DNA from: Candidatus Margulisiibacteriota bacterium
GTDB lineage: Bacteria; Margulisbacteria; WOR-1; XYC2-FULL-46-14; JAHJBW01
NCBI GenBank assembly: GCA_018813405.1
Contig: JAHJBW010000223.1
Location: 1-8,471, forward strand
Reading direction: 5' to 3'
Length of the DNA stretch: 8,471 nucleotides
Under the pieces are notes generated by a model, which did no database searches, was not told the DNA's origin, and was given only the letters and a program-made list of their open reading frames with translations. The position numbers and the translations under genes were made by a program. Numbering within the stretch: position 1 is the stretch's first letter; every line of letters starts with the position of its first letter. Of the stretch, positions 1-5,814 are shown one piece after another.

Positions 1-83
1 AAGAGCATCAGGACAATACCTGTCAAAGCCCCGAACAGGGTAAACGGGGCATGCGCCTTTAATTCATTAAGAATGTATTTCAT
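1..83 (-). CDS. Probable membrane protein, N-terminal fragment (cut by window edge)
   Basis: This is the first 27 codons of a gene that runs off the left edge. It starts at ATG 83-81 and reads MKYILNELKAHAPF, followed by a hydrophobic stretch (about residues 14-27, TLFGALTGIVLML) that looks like the start of a transmembrane helix. The start is well supported: an AGAGGAG Shine-Dalgarno at 92-98 sits 8 nt upstream, inside the end of the DUF89 gene. The two genes overlap by 17 nt (67-83), which indicates translational coupling and shows that the operon continues. The amphipathic lead followed by a helix suggests an integral membrane protein with its N-terminus in the cytoplasm. I do not recognise the family with certainty, and too little is present to assign a function. 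A role in transporting the metal or product handled by the operon is only a guess from context. Confidence 0.75.
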   Translation of the reverse strand, partial: MKYILNELKAHAPFTLFGALTGIVLML

Positions 84-963
84 ATGAATCGCTCCTCTTT
101 AATACTATATCACCAAGCTTTCCACCTATATGCCCGGCAACTACAGGACATTTCGCCCTGAAAAGAAAAAACACAGGTAGCTTTTCCCCGGAAAGCGCCT
201 CAAAATTGCCCTGTCCCTTGCTTATAATCAGATCCGAAGTCTTCAACCTTTTAAGAAATGCAGGAGAACAATATTTCAAGACTGTTCCCGGTGCATCGCA
301 TCCGCTGGACATTATTTCCGCGTACCCGCCAATGCCGCAAAAAACCGCGTCTTCCGCCAAGGCATCGTTTATGACGGGAGATTCTTTCACAACATAAATA
401 ATATCATTCTTTCCCAGGCGTATCAATTCTTTCAGCAGGATCCGGTCGAAAACGACTTCCCCCGCGTTATCTGCCAGATAAAGTATTCTACTGGCCTTTG
501 CCAGGGCTTTCTTGAAGGCCTGGTATTCAAATATCCCCTTCTTTTCTTGTTTAATAGTTTCTGCTTCCTGATTGAATAGTTTCTTGATCTCTTTCTCAAC
601 ATCGAGATGATTCTTTACACCATAATCGATAATGTTGCCAGCCACAGCTAATTCCAGGGCGGCCAGCAGCCTGTCTTTGGAACGCTCAACCACTTTTTTC
701 ATCTGTGGATAAAGGGCAAGGGCCTTTTTGTTGCTTTTTATTTTAATTATCTTAAAAGGATCTTTATTGCCGGTAATCTCCGCCAACAACTTATATATCT
801 TTCTGGCAATTTCAGGAGGGCTGGCTGTCATTTTCAAAGTCGGGATTATCCCGCAAACTTCGTCAAGTATTTTCTTTTGGGTCTTTTCACCAACCCCTGC
901 CAGCCGCGCGGCATCAAGGGCCTGCCTGAAAAAACAGGGGATGCAATCAAGATAAGTTTTCAT
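67..963 (-). CDS. DUF89/ARMT1-like protein (putative metal-dependent damage-control phosphatase)
   Basis: This 298-residue protein belongs to the DUF89 (ARMT1-like) family, whose studied members are metal-dependent phosphatases acting on sugar phosphates or related damaged metabolites. Seen in the sequence are an N-terminal CIPC motif (C7, C10) in the LDCIPCFFRQALDAAR segment typical of prokaryotic stand-alone members, AGNIIDYGV (about 108-116), the acidic DNAGEVVFD motif (165-173), KESPVIND (193-200) and SKGQGNFEAL (248-257). The DNxGE and GQGNxE segments are the usual metal and active-site regions. A longer reading from 993 is possible, but the chosen ATG at 963 has AAGGG at 970-974 with 6-nt spacing, and the protein then begins exactly at the family's usual MKTYxxC start. 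The gene overlaps the upstream methyltransferase by 17 nt (947-963). The family assignment is firm. The substrate is unknown, and the context suggests a link with Fe-S or cofactor metabolism. Confidence 0.88.
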   Translation of the reverse strand: MKTYLDCIPCFFRQALDAARLAGVGEKTQKKILDEVCGIIPTLKMTASPPEIARKIYKLLAEITGNKDPFKIIKIKSNKKALALYPQMKKVVERSKDRLLAALELAVAGNIIDYGVKNHLDVEKEIKKLFNQEAETIKQEKKGIFEYQAFKKALAKASRILYLADNAGEVVFDRILLKELIRLGKNDIIYVVKESPVINDALAEDAVFCGIGGYAEIMSSGCDAPGTVLKYCSPAFLKRLKTSDLIISKGQGNFEALSGEKLPVFFLFRAKCPVVAGHIGGKLGDIVLKRSDSYEIHS

Positions 964-1618
964 CATTTTCCCTTGCCGCCAGAATACCAACAAAAGCGCC
1001 CCCTGGCAGTTTTAAGGCGCTCAAAAGTTTTTCCAGCATCAACCTGATACCAAAAGCAAATCCGCTGTTTAAAAGCGGCAAATATATAACACCCTTCCAT
1101 CTGATTTTTTTGTCTTGCCCCAAAAGACCCAGGACTTCTTTAAAGGTATAAAAATGGGCTTCCTTCCAGACTTTTTTTTCGCTTTTCATCCTCTTCCTAG
1201 CCAAAAGACTATTGCGGTTTAAGATACCGAGGAAAACCTTCCCCTTGCTCACCCTGAATGCTTCCTTAAGCGCCCTTTTTGGGGATGAGAAAAATTCAAG
1301 GGTCGTAATCATTGCTACCAGATCAAATGAATTATCAGCAAAAGGAAGGCGGTATGCGTCGCCTCTGGTAAAATCAATTTTCAGGTCCCCCGGCAGATTT
1401 TTTGCCAGCTTGAGCATTTCTGGAGAAGTGTCCAGGCCTGTTACCTGTGCGCCAAGCTCCTCAAAATAAGCTGAAAAATGTCCTGTCCCGCAGCCGATCT
1501 CCAAAACCCTATCCCCCGGCTTTACTTGGCAAAGGTCCGCGATGACGCCTTTTTCCAGAACATCAGCAAAGGTGCCTTTTGGCGTCTGATACCAGGCTTC
1601 ATAAGATTTCGCATCCAT
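947..1618 (-). CDS. Class I SAM-dependent methyltransferase (UbiE/Methyltransf_11 type)
   Basis: This 223-residue Rossmann-fold methyltransferase uses S-adenosylmethionine; the acceptor is unknown. Motif I is VLEIGCGTGHF (38-48), the acidic end of strand 2 is GLDTSPEML (61-69), motif II is GDAYRLPF (86-93), followed by DLVAMITTLEFF. The C-terminal third is rather hydrophobic, with LPLLNSGFAFGIRLMLEKLL and a GGAFVGIL segment, as seen in small UbiE-like enzymes, but no clear membrane helix is present. An open frame extends upstream to a TTG at 1696 and in-frame ATGs at 1681 and 1654. ATG 1618 is preferred because AAGGA at 1629-1633 lies about 10 nt upstream and the sequence MDAKSYEAWY looks like a family N-terminus. 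The gene follows the only sizeable gap in the window (1619-1715) and overlaps the DUF89 gene by 17 nt. The methyltransferase class is sure. The substrate cannot be inferred. Confidence 0.88.
   Translation of the reverse strand: MDAKSYEAWYQTPKGTFADVLEKGVIADLCQVKPGDRVLEIGCGTGHFSAYFEELGAQVTGLDTSPEMLKLAKNLPGDLKIDFTRGDAYRLPFADNSFDLVAMITTLEFFSSPKRALKEAFRVSKGKVFLGILNRNSLLARKRMKSEKKVWKEAHFYTFKEVLGLLGQDKKIRWKGVIYLPLLNSGFAFGIRLMLEKLLSALKLPGGAFVGILAARENDENLS
970..974 (-). promoter_or_regulatory. Ribosome binding site deciding the DUF89 start
   Basis: AAGGG on the minus strand lies 6 nt before ATG 963 and only 3 nt before the adjacent ATG 966. The spacing favours 963, which also matches the conserved N-terminus of the family. 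It lies inside the 3' end of the methyltransferase gene. Confidence 0.6.
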
Positions 1619-1715
1619 ATCAGGTCTTTCCTTCCACCCAACCGTTCCTGACATCGTCCTTTCTGTCAAAGACAGTAACATAGGGTTTAATATCAATGAG
1701 GTCTTAAGTCAATCT
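1619..1715 (-). other. 97-nt intergenic gap with a small hairpin
   Basis: This is the longest apparently non-coding stretch of the window, between the stop of the second MinD-ferredoxin gene and the preferred start of the methyltransferase. It contains a perfect 5-bp inverted repeat, CTGTC-TTT-GACAG on the minus strand (1663-1675), just upstream of an AAGGACG-ATG. There is no U-tract, so it is not a convincing terminator. An AT-richer stretch around 1684-1708 (TTGACT, then TATTAA 14 nt later) resembles promoter elements but with too short a spacer. Alternatively, part of the gap is coding if the methyltransferase starts at 1654, 1681 or 1696. Confidence 0.4.
1629..1633 (-). promoter_or_regulatory. 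Ribosome binding site deciding the methyltransferase start
   Basis: AAGGA, within a longer GGAAGGAAAG, lies about 10 nt upstream of ATG 1618. The alternative ATG at 1654 has AAGGA almost touching the start codon, which is poor spacing, so 1618 is preferred. Confidence 0.55.
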
Positions 1716-2606
1716 TCACAAATCCTCCTGCGCGCGAATTTTCTCCCAAATCTGCTTAACACTTTCCAGCGCTTTGCCCTTGCCGTATTCGACCAGGGAC
1801 ATCCTTTGCATTTGGGCCAAGGTCACATTTTTGTCGTAAGGAATTTCCCCCATGTAAGATATGCCCCCCCGTCTTTTTACTATTTCTTTGATTTTATCAG
1901 TCATCTCAAGATTTAAGTCGTACTTATTCACCACTACCCCTGAAGGGACCCTGAAATGTTCAGTTACATCAAGTATCCTTTCCATGTCATGCAGGCCGGA
2001 AACAGTAGGTTCCGTAACCACCAGAGCGTAATTCACGCCGGTAAGCGAAGCAATAACAGGACAGCCAGTCCCGGGAGCCCCGTCAGATATGATACGGCCG
2101 CCAGTTTCATTTGAGCTTAACCCGCTGGCTTTTTGCCTTACCAGAGTTACAAGCCGGCCGGAATTTTCTTCGGCAATGCCAAGCTTGGCATGCGACATGG
2201 GGCCAAACCGTGTCTCGGAAACAAACCATTCCCCGTTGATGGCGGGCTTTGTCTTTACCGCCCCGGCCGGACAAACCAATTTACACACCCCGCAACCTTC
2301 ACACGCCAGGGGGTCGATATAAAATTTTTTTTCTTTTATCTCGATCGCGGAAAAACGGCAGGCATCTTTACACTTCCCGCACCTTATACATTTTTCCTGG
2401 TCGATCTCTGCGGTGACTCCGCCGCTGAACAAGCCCCGGTCCTTGACCGTTGGGCTTAAAACAAGGTGCAAATCAGCCGCGTCAACATCACAGTCACAAG
2501 TCACGGCCTTTTTTGCCAGGGCCGCAAAACAGGCTGTAAGAGAGGTCTTCCCTGTACCTCCTTTACCGCTGATAACCACTATTTCTTTTTGTTTTTTTTC
2601 GCCCAT
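1716..2606 (-). CDS. MinD-superfamily ATPase with inserted two-cluster ferredoxin domain (second of pair)
   Basis: This 296-residue protein is of the COG1149 type, a MinD/ParA-like P-loop ATPase with an inserted bacterial ferredoxin domain. The deviant Walker A motif is GKGGTGKT (14-21), with the signature lysine at 15 and catalytic lysine at 20. The switch I region is DCDVDAADLHL (38-48). Two [4Fe-4S] motifs follow (C73, C76, C79, C83 and C102, C105, C108, C112, each block ending in the usual Cys), and the switch II segment is DGAPGTGCP (175-183) with an extra Cys182. Function in the family is not well defined, and ATP-dependent Fe-S or electron handling is the usual suggestion. No signal peptide or membrane segment is seen, so it is cytoplasmic. 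ATG 2606 has AAAGGA at 2614-2619 with 7-nt spacing and overlaps the upstream paralogue by 28 nt. The pair probably arose by an old duplication, since the motifs are collinear but the sequences are well diverged, and they may form a heterodimer (inference). Confidence 0.92.
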   Translation of the reverse strand: MGEKKQKEIVVISGKGGTGKTSLTACFAALAKKAVTCDCDVDAADLHLVLSPTVKDRGLFSGGVTAEIDQEKCIRCGKCKDACRFSAIEIKEKKFYIDPLACEGCGVCKLVCPAGAVKTKPAINGEWFVSETRFGPMSHAKLGIAEENSGRLVTLVRQKASGLSSNETGGRIISDGAPGTGCPVIASLTGVNYALVVTEPTVSGLHDMERILDVTEHFRVPSGVVVNKYDLNLEMTDKIKEIVKRRGGISYMGEIPYDKNVTLAQMQRMSLVEYGKGKALESVKQIWEKIRAQEDL

Positions 2607-3454
2607 TCCAACATCCTTTCCGTAAGATTATTTAAAAGTTCCGAATAACGGGGGAGCTTGTCAATCACCAGGTCTCCCCTTGAATAAACCTCCGCGATCT
2701 CGCGGTCATCCGGTATTTCGGCAATGATCTCCAGCCCGGCCTGGCGGCAATAGTTTTTTAGTTCGTCATCAAGGTATTCCGCCCGGTTTACAAGGACCAC
2801 CGGTTCCTGGCCGATCTTGCGGCACATATCAACCGCCAGCTTAAGGTCATTCACCCCAAAGGGCGTGGGATCGGTAACCAAAACGCACAGATCAACATCT
2901 TTAACGGTAGCCACCACAGGACAGGCCGTGCCCGGCGGAGAATCATAAATATTAATGCCTTTGCCCGAACAAGCTTTGACTTTTTCTATCAACCGGGGTG
3001 ACATTCCTCCTTCAGCCGTTTTAAGCAAGGCGTAATGAAAATCAATCAATCCTCTGCTTTTGCCGTGTTTAATAGTACCGATCTTCTTGTTTCCGGTGAT
3101 AATGGCATTGGTCGGACAAACTATTTCACAGGCGCCGCAGACATGGCACAGTTCAGGAAAAAACAAAACCTTATCTCCAGCCACAACGATAGCATTGTAG
3201 GCACAGGCATCGGCGCATTTGCCGCATCTGGTGCATTTTTCCTCGTCGATGCCGATAGGGGAAAAAAGCATTATGTCTTCTTCTTTTTCGATCTGTGGCT
3301 TCAAAAAAAGATGTCCGTTTGGTTCTTCCACATCGCAGTCAAGGAAGGTAACCTTCTTGCCCTGGTCCGCGAGGACTGCCGCGGCATTGGTTGACACCAG
3401 TGTTTTACCTGTCCCCCCCTTGCCGCTTGAGATGGCAATTTTATATTGGTTCAT
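2579..3454 (-). CDS. MinD-superfamily ATPase with inserted two-cluster ferredoxin domain (first of pair)
   Basis: This 291-residue paralogue of the next gene has the same COG1149 architecture. Deviant Walker A is GKGGTGKT (11-18), switch I is DCDVEEPNGHLFL (39-51), and the inserted ferredoxin has C74, C77, C80, C84 and C103, C106, C109, C113, sufficient for two [4Fe-4S] clusters. Switch II is DSPPGTACP (171-179) with Cys178, followed by the adenine-side VLVNRAEY segment. The C-terminus is very lysine-rich (AKKNKKK) because it overlaps the next gene's start. ATG 3454 overlaps the stop of the YggS gene as ATGA, with only a weak GAGAG upstream, so its translation probably depends on ribosomes finishing YggS. 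It differs from its partner in the DVEEPN versus DVDAAD switch I. DVEEPN is typical of one member of such pairs and suggests the two subunits are not interchangeable (inference). It is probably a cytoplasmic Fe-S or redox ATPase of unproven function. Confidence 0.92.
   Translation of the reverse strand: MNQYKIAISSGKGGTGKTLVSTNAAAVLADQGKKVTFLDCDVEEPNGHLFLKPQIEKEEDIMLFSPIGIDEEKCTRCGKCADACAYNAIVVAGDKVLFFPELCHVCGACEIVCPTNAIITGNKKIGTIKHGKSRGLIDFHYALLKTAEGGMSPRLIEKVKACSGKGINIYDSPPGTACPVVATVKDVDLCVLVTDPTPFGVNDLKLAVDMCRKIGQEPVVLVNRAEYLDDELKNYCRQAGLEIIAEIPDDREIAEVYSRGDLVIDKLPRYSELLNNLTERMLEWAKKNKKK
2591..2597 (-). other. A_AAA_AAC slippery heptamer, candidate -1 frameshift site
   Basis: Within the 28-nt overlap of the two MinD-ferredoxin genes the minus strand carries eight A followed by C. 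In the reading frame of the upstream gene the codons are AAA AAA AAC, so the last seven bases form a perfect A_AAA_AAC heptamer. The downstream gene is in the -1 frame (AAA AAA CAA), so slippage here would continue straight into it, skipping the upstream stop at 2579-2581. An AAAGGA lies 16 nt upstream of the heptamer. It is also the normal Shine-Dalgarno of the downstream gene. No downstream structure was verified. Plain translational coupling is the simpler explanation. Confidence 0.35.
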
Positions 3455-4110
3455 TTGTTTCTCTCGCCGAATATTTTGGTGCCGATCCGCACCAAATTGG
3501 CTCCCTCCTCTATGGCAATTTTGTACGCATTAGACATTCCCATGGAAAGATACTGCATTTTCACGCCGGGTAATGCCAAGGATTTGATACTGTCAAAAAC
3601 CGCTTTTGTTTCCTTAAAAAAAGGCCTCGAATCTTCCGGGTCCCCAAAACGCGGCCCCATGGTCATTAACCCTGAAACCCGCAAATTAGCCAATGAGCTT
3701 ACCTGTCTTATCAAAGCTTCAGCCTTTTCAGGAAGCACGCCAAATTTCTGGCTTTCCCTCCCGCTGTTTATTTCAATTAAAACAGCCATAGTTTTCCCGG
3801 AGCGAGCGCAGGCCTCATTAATTGACTCGGCTATCCCAATAGAATCCACAGTTTCGATCAGGTCAAAGATCTCAACAGCTTTATTCACTTTGTTTTTTTG
3901 CAAATGGCCAATGAAATGCCATTGGGCTTTTTTCCCGATCACCGCAAAGGCCTTTACCGCCTCCTGCACATAGTTCTCGCCGATAATCTCAACACCGGCA
4001 TCGATCGCCTGTTGGATCTCATCGGGCGTACGGTGCTTGGCCGCGGCAACCAGGCCAACATCATCCGGCAATTCAGCCCTTATCTGCATTACATTCTCTT
4101 TGATCACCAT
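3451..4110 (-). CDS. YggS/PLPBP family PLP-binding homeostasis protein
   Basis: This 219-residue single-domain TIM-barrel protein binds pyridoxal 5'-phosphate but is not known to catalyse a reaction; family members help regulate PLP and amino-acid pools. The PLP lysine is K25 in LVAAAKHRTPDEI. Other family signatures are IGENYVQEA (43-51), WHFIGHLQKNKV (64-75), EINSGRESQKFG, GLMTMGP, and the phosphate-binding end SMGMSNAY (189-196) with VRIGTKIFG (207-215). The N-terminus is about ten residues shorter before the lysine than in E. coli-type members, but ATG 4110 has a strong GGAGG at 4118-4122 with 7-nt spacing, so the start looks real. It lies 15 nt after the MBL gene and overlaps the first MinD-ferredoxin gene by ATGA. 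The context is odd for YggS, which is more often near proC or division genes. A link to PLP-dependent sulfur or Fe-S chemistry is only inference. Confidence 0.93.
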   Translation of the reverse strand: MVIKENVMQIRAELPDDVGLVAAAKHRTPDEIQQAIDAGVEIIGENYVQEAVKAFAVIGKKAQWHFIGHLQKNKVNKAVEIFDLIETVDSIGIAESINEACARSGKTMAVLIEINSGRESQKFGVLPEKAEALIRQVSSLANLRVSGLMTMGPRFGDPEDSRPFFKETKAVFDSIKSLALPGVKMQYLSMGMSNAYKIAIEEGANLVRIGTKIFGERNK

Positions 4111-4125
4111 TATGCCCCCTCCAGA

Positions 4126-4839
4126 TCAGAGATGTATTCCCATCCCAGCTTTGACATCAATAAAATCATTTTTATATCTATCCCTAAAGAGTCCCTTTGC
4201 TTTGTCTCCGCTGCAGTGGCTCGCGCCAACTTTTTTTACGCCCAATTTCTGGAAGCCATCAACCACTTGATCTAAATGATCTTTCTGCTTGCCTTCAAGA
4301 TGAAATCCCCCAAAAACTGAGTAAAAATGATCCCCGGGGAATTTTTCTTTTATACTTTCGAGTATCTGAATAATGCCCGGATGTGAACAGCCGGTCATGA
4401 CCGAAATTCCCCTGTCGCTTCGAACGACCAGGGCCTGTTCCGGCATAAATTTGTCCTTATATTCTCCGGCAACTTCACCGGTACTATACACATTTGGAGC
4501 AACCTGGAGTATTCCGGCTGCTTTTATCGGTTCCCCTCCGGAATCCTTGACCTTTTTTATAAAGTCATCCCCGAACCCGGGACAAAGATAGACTTTGATC
4601 CCTTGTCTTCTTTTAAGCAACTCCCATAATCCCCCCACATGGTCCCAGTGGTTATGGGAAATGACCACTGCATCGATATCATTAATATTAACGCTCATAT
4701 TCTTCATGTTCTTGAACAAGGACTGGAATTTTTCTCCGGTGTCAAACAAAATATGTCCATCCAACAAATATGATATCCCCCAACCGGACATTAATTTCGC
4801 ACTTATTGATTCATTTTCGTATATTACTTTGACTAACAT
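4126..4839 (-). CDS. Metallo-beta-lactamase-fold hydrolase, RFA-P synthase-like group (COG1237)
   Basis: This 237-residue MBL-fold protein has FDTGE (32-36), the metal motif HNHWDH (H62, H64, D66, H67) followed by VGG, a GCSHPGI motif (150-156), and later histidines in FGGFHLEG and GASHCSG that would complete a two-metal site. The GCSHxGI motif is typical of the COG1237 group, which includes the archaeal enzyme annotated as ribofuranosylaminobenzene phosphate (methanopterin precursor) synthase; many bacterial members have unknown substrates. The protein starts MLVKVIYENE as expected for the group, at ATG 4839, overlapping the Mrp gene by 29 nt; AAGGA is about 14 nt upstream, so coupling probably helps initiation. 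No signal peptide is present, so it is cytoplasmic. The fold and metal site are secure. A methanopterin role should not be assumed from the name alone. Confidence 0.88.
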   Translation of the reverse strand: MLVKVIYENESISAKLMSGWGISYLLDGHILFDTGEKFQSLFKNMKNMSVNINDIDAVVISHNHWDHVGGLWELLKRRQGIKVYLCPGFGDDFIKKVKDSGGEPIKAAGILQVAPNVYSTGEVAGEYKDKFMPEQALVVRSDRGISVMTGCSHPGIIQILESIKEKFPGDHFYSVFGGFHLEGKQKDHLDQVVDGFQKLGVKKVGASHCSGDKAKGLFRDRYKNDFIDVKAGMGIHL

Positions 4840-5623
4840 TTTCTGACTTATTATCCTTACAAGCCGCAGTTTTTTCTGTTAATAACATGTTCACAATATT
4901 TTTCATTGCTTCAGAAGCTGCCGATCCTGTCTTAATAAAGGGATCTCCCATGTCCCCTGACTCGACCACCTGAGGATCTAGCGGGATCCGGCCCAAAAAC
5001 GGCACTCCCATCTCCCCGGCCGCCTTTTCCCCTCCCCCTCGCTTGAACAGATCAATTTGCTTATTACAGTGGGGACAGGTAAACCCGCTCATGTTTTCAA
5101 TAATCCCTAAAACAGGGGTTTTAAGCTCTCTGGCAAAATTAACTGCTTTTCTGGAATCCAGAAGCGCTATATCCTGTGGAGTGGTAACGATAATGACTCC
5201 GTCTATTTGAGAAATGAGCTGTATTACAGAAAGCGGCTCATCACCGGTCCCGGGAGGCGAATCAATTATTAGATAGTCCAGATCTCCCCAATCTACACCT
5301 TCAATGAACTGCTTTATGGCCTTCATCTTCATGGGCCCCCTCCAGATAATAGGCTTATCCGGAGACCCAAGGATCAGGGCAACGCTGACAAGTTTTAATC
5401 CCGGCCTTAATTCGATCGGCACGATCCAGGCGCCGTTTGAAAGAAGACGCTTATCTTGAACCCCAACCATTTTAGCCATACTAGGTCCATGCAGATCAGC
5501 ATCTAATATGCCCACGCTTTTACCAGCTTCATATAAACCATAAGCCAGGTTAAGAGAAACACTGCTCTTCCCCACTCCCCCTTTGTTACTCATGACCATT
5601 ATTTTGTGTTTGATGCTCTTCAT
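4811..5623 (-). CDS. Mrp/NBP35-type P-loop ATPase, Fe-S cluster carrier
   Basis: This 270-residue protein is of the Mrp/ApbC/NBP35 family, ATPases that bind a bridging [4Fe-4S] cluster between two subunits and pass it to apo-proteins. Seen are the deviant Walker A NKGGVGKS (13-20), switch I DADLHGPSMAKMVG (41-54), the family segment WRGPMKMKAIKQF (94-106), switch II DSPPGTGDEP (121-130), TPQDIALLDSRKAV (148-160) and the CPHC pair (C183, C186) that supplies the cluster ligands. It lacks the N-terminal DUF59 domain of many bacterial Mrp proteins, as usual for the short form. The last 20 or so residues are polar and lysine-, asparagine- and serine-rich, probably unstructured. The start overlaps the zinc-ribbon gene by ATGA and its stop lies 29 nt inside the MBL gene. 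The assignment is firm. The client apo-protein is unknown. Confidence 0.93.
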   Translation of the reverse strand: MKSIKHKIMVMSNKGGVGKSSVSLNLAYGLYEAGKSVGILDADLHGPSMAKMVGVQDKRLLSNGAWIVPIELRPGLKLVSVALILGSPDKPIIWRGPMKMKAIKQFIEGVDWGDLDYLIIDSPPGTGDEPLSVIQLISQIDGVIIVTTPQDIALLDSRKAVNFARELKTPVLGIIENMSGFTCPHCNKQIDLFKRGGGEKAAGEMGVPFLGRIPLDPQVVESGDMGDPFIKTGSAASEAMKNIVNMLLTEKTAACKDNKSENVSQSNIRK

Positions 5624-5814
5624 TCCTTAACCATCTTCGCCCCACAACCAGGACAATTCATGTCATAACAAGGAATACCCCTGCCATGCGGGACCTTCTT
5701 TCCGCATTTTGGGCAAACACAATTGCCTGCTGGCCCGGATCCCGGCTTATTCCCCCCCATAGCTCCACACCCGCCACTTCCTAAACCTCTACCCATTCCT
5801 CTTCCGTTTGGCAT
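5620..5814 (-). CDS. Small Gly/Met-rich protein with a C-terminal zinc-ribbon-like Cys cluster
   Basis: This 64-residue protein has two parts. The N-terminal half (1-30) is rich in glycine, methionine and asparagine and probably disordered, with a GRGMGRG start. The C-terminal half carries CVCPKCG (C32, C34, C37), PHGRGIPC (H43, C49) and CPGCG (C54, C57), enough for a zinc ribbon or possibly an Fe-S or other metal site. Similar small proteins occur with Mrp or NifX-like genes in anaerobes, but I do not recognise a named family with confidence. The start is moved from a possible TTG at 5823 to ATG 5814, because AAGGAG at 5824-5829 abuts the TTG but is 9 nt from the ATG. It overlaps the methyltransferase by 26 nt and the Mrp gene by ATGA. 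Tight coupling to the Mrp gene suggests a partner or metal/cluster accessory of the Mrp protein (inference). Confidence 0.8.
   Translation of the reverse strand: MPNGRGMGRGLGSGGCGAMGGNKPGSGPAGNCVCPKCGKKVPHGRGIPCYDMNCPGCGAKMVKE

Noticed and set aside
1663..1675. Hairpin as a rho-independent terminator
   Set aside because: The stem is only 5 bp with a 3-nt loop, GC content is modest and no U-tract follows on the minus strand.
1684..1708. Sigma70-like promoter (TTGACT and TATTAA)
   Set aside because: The spacer is 14 nt rather than about 17, and shifting the -10 gives a poor match. It is not reported as a promoter.
3446..3973. Long plus-strand open frame opposite the YggS gene
   Set aside because: It is antisense to a gene with unmistakable family motifs, and its translation shows no recognisable domain. 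The same holds for the plus-strand frames at 7201-7716 and 7920-8387.
4126..4839. Naming the MBL protein as a methanopterin biosynthesis enzyme
   Set aside because: The group is broad in bacteria and no other pterin gene is visible, so only the fold and group are claimed.
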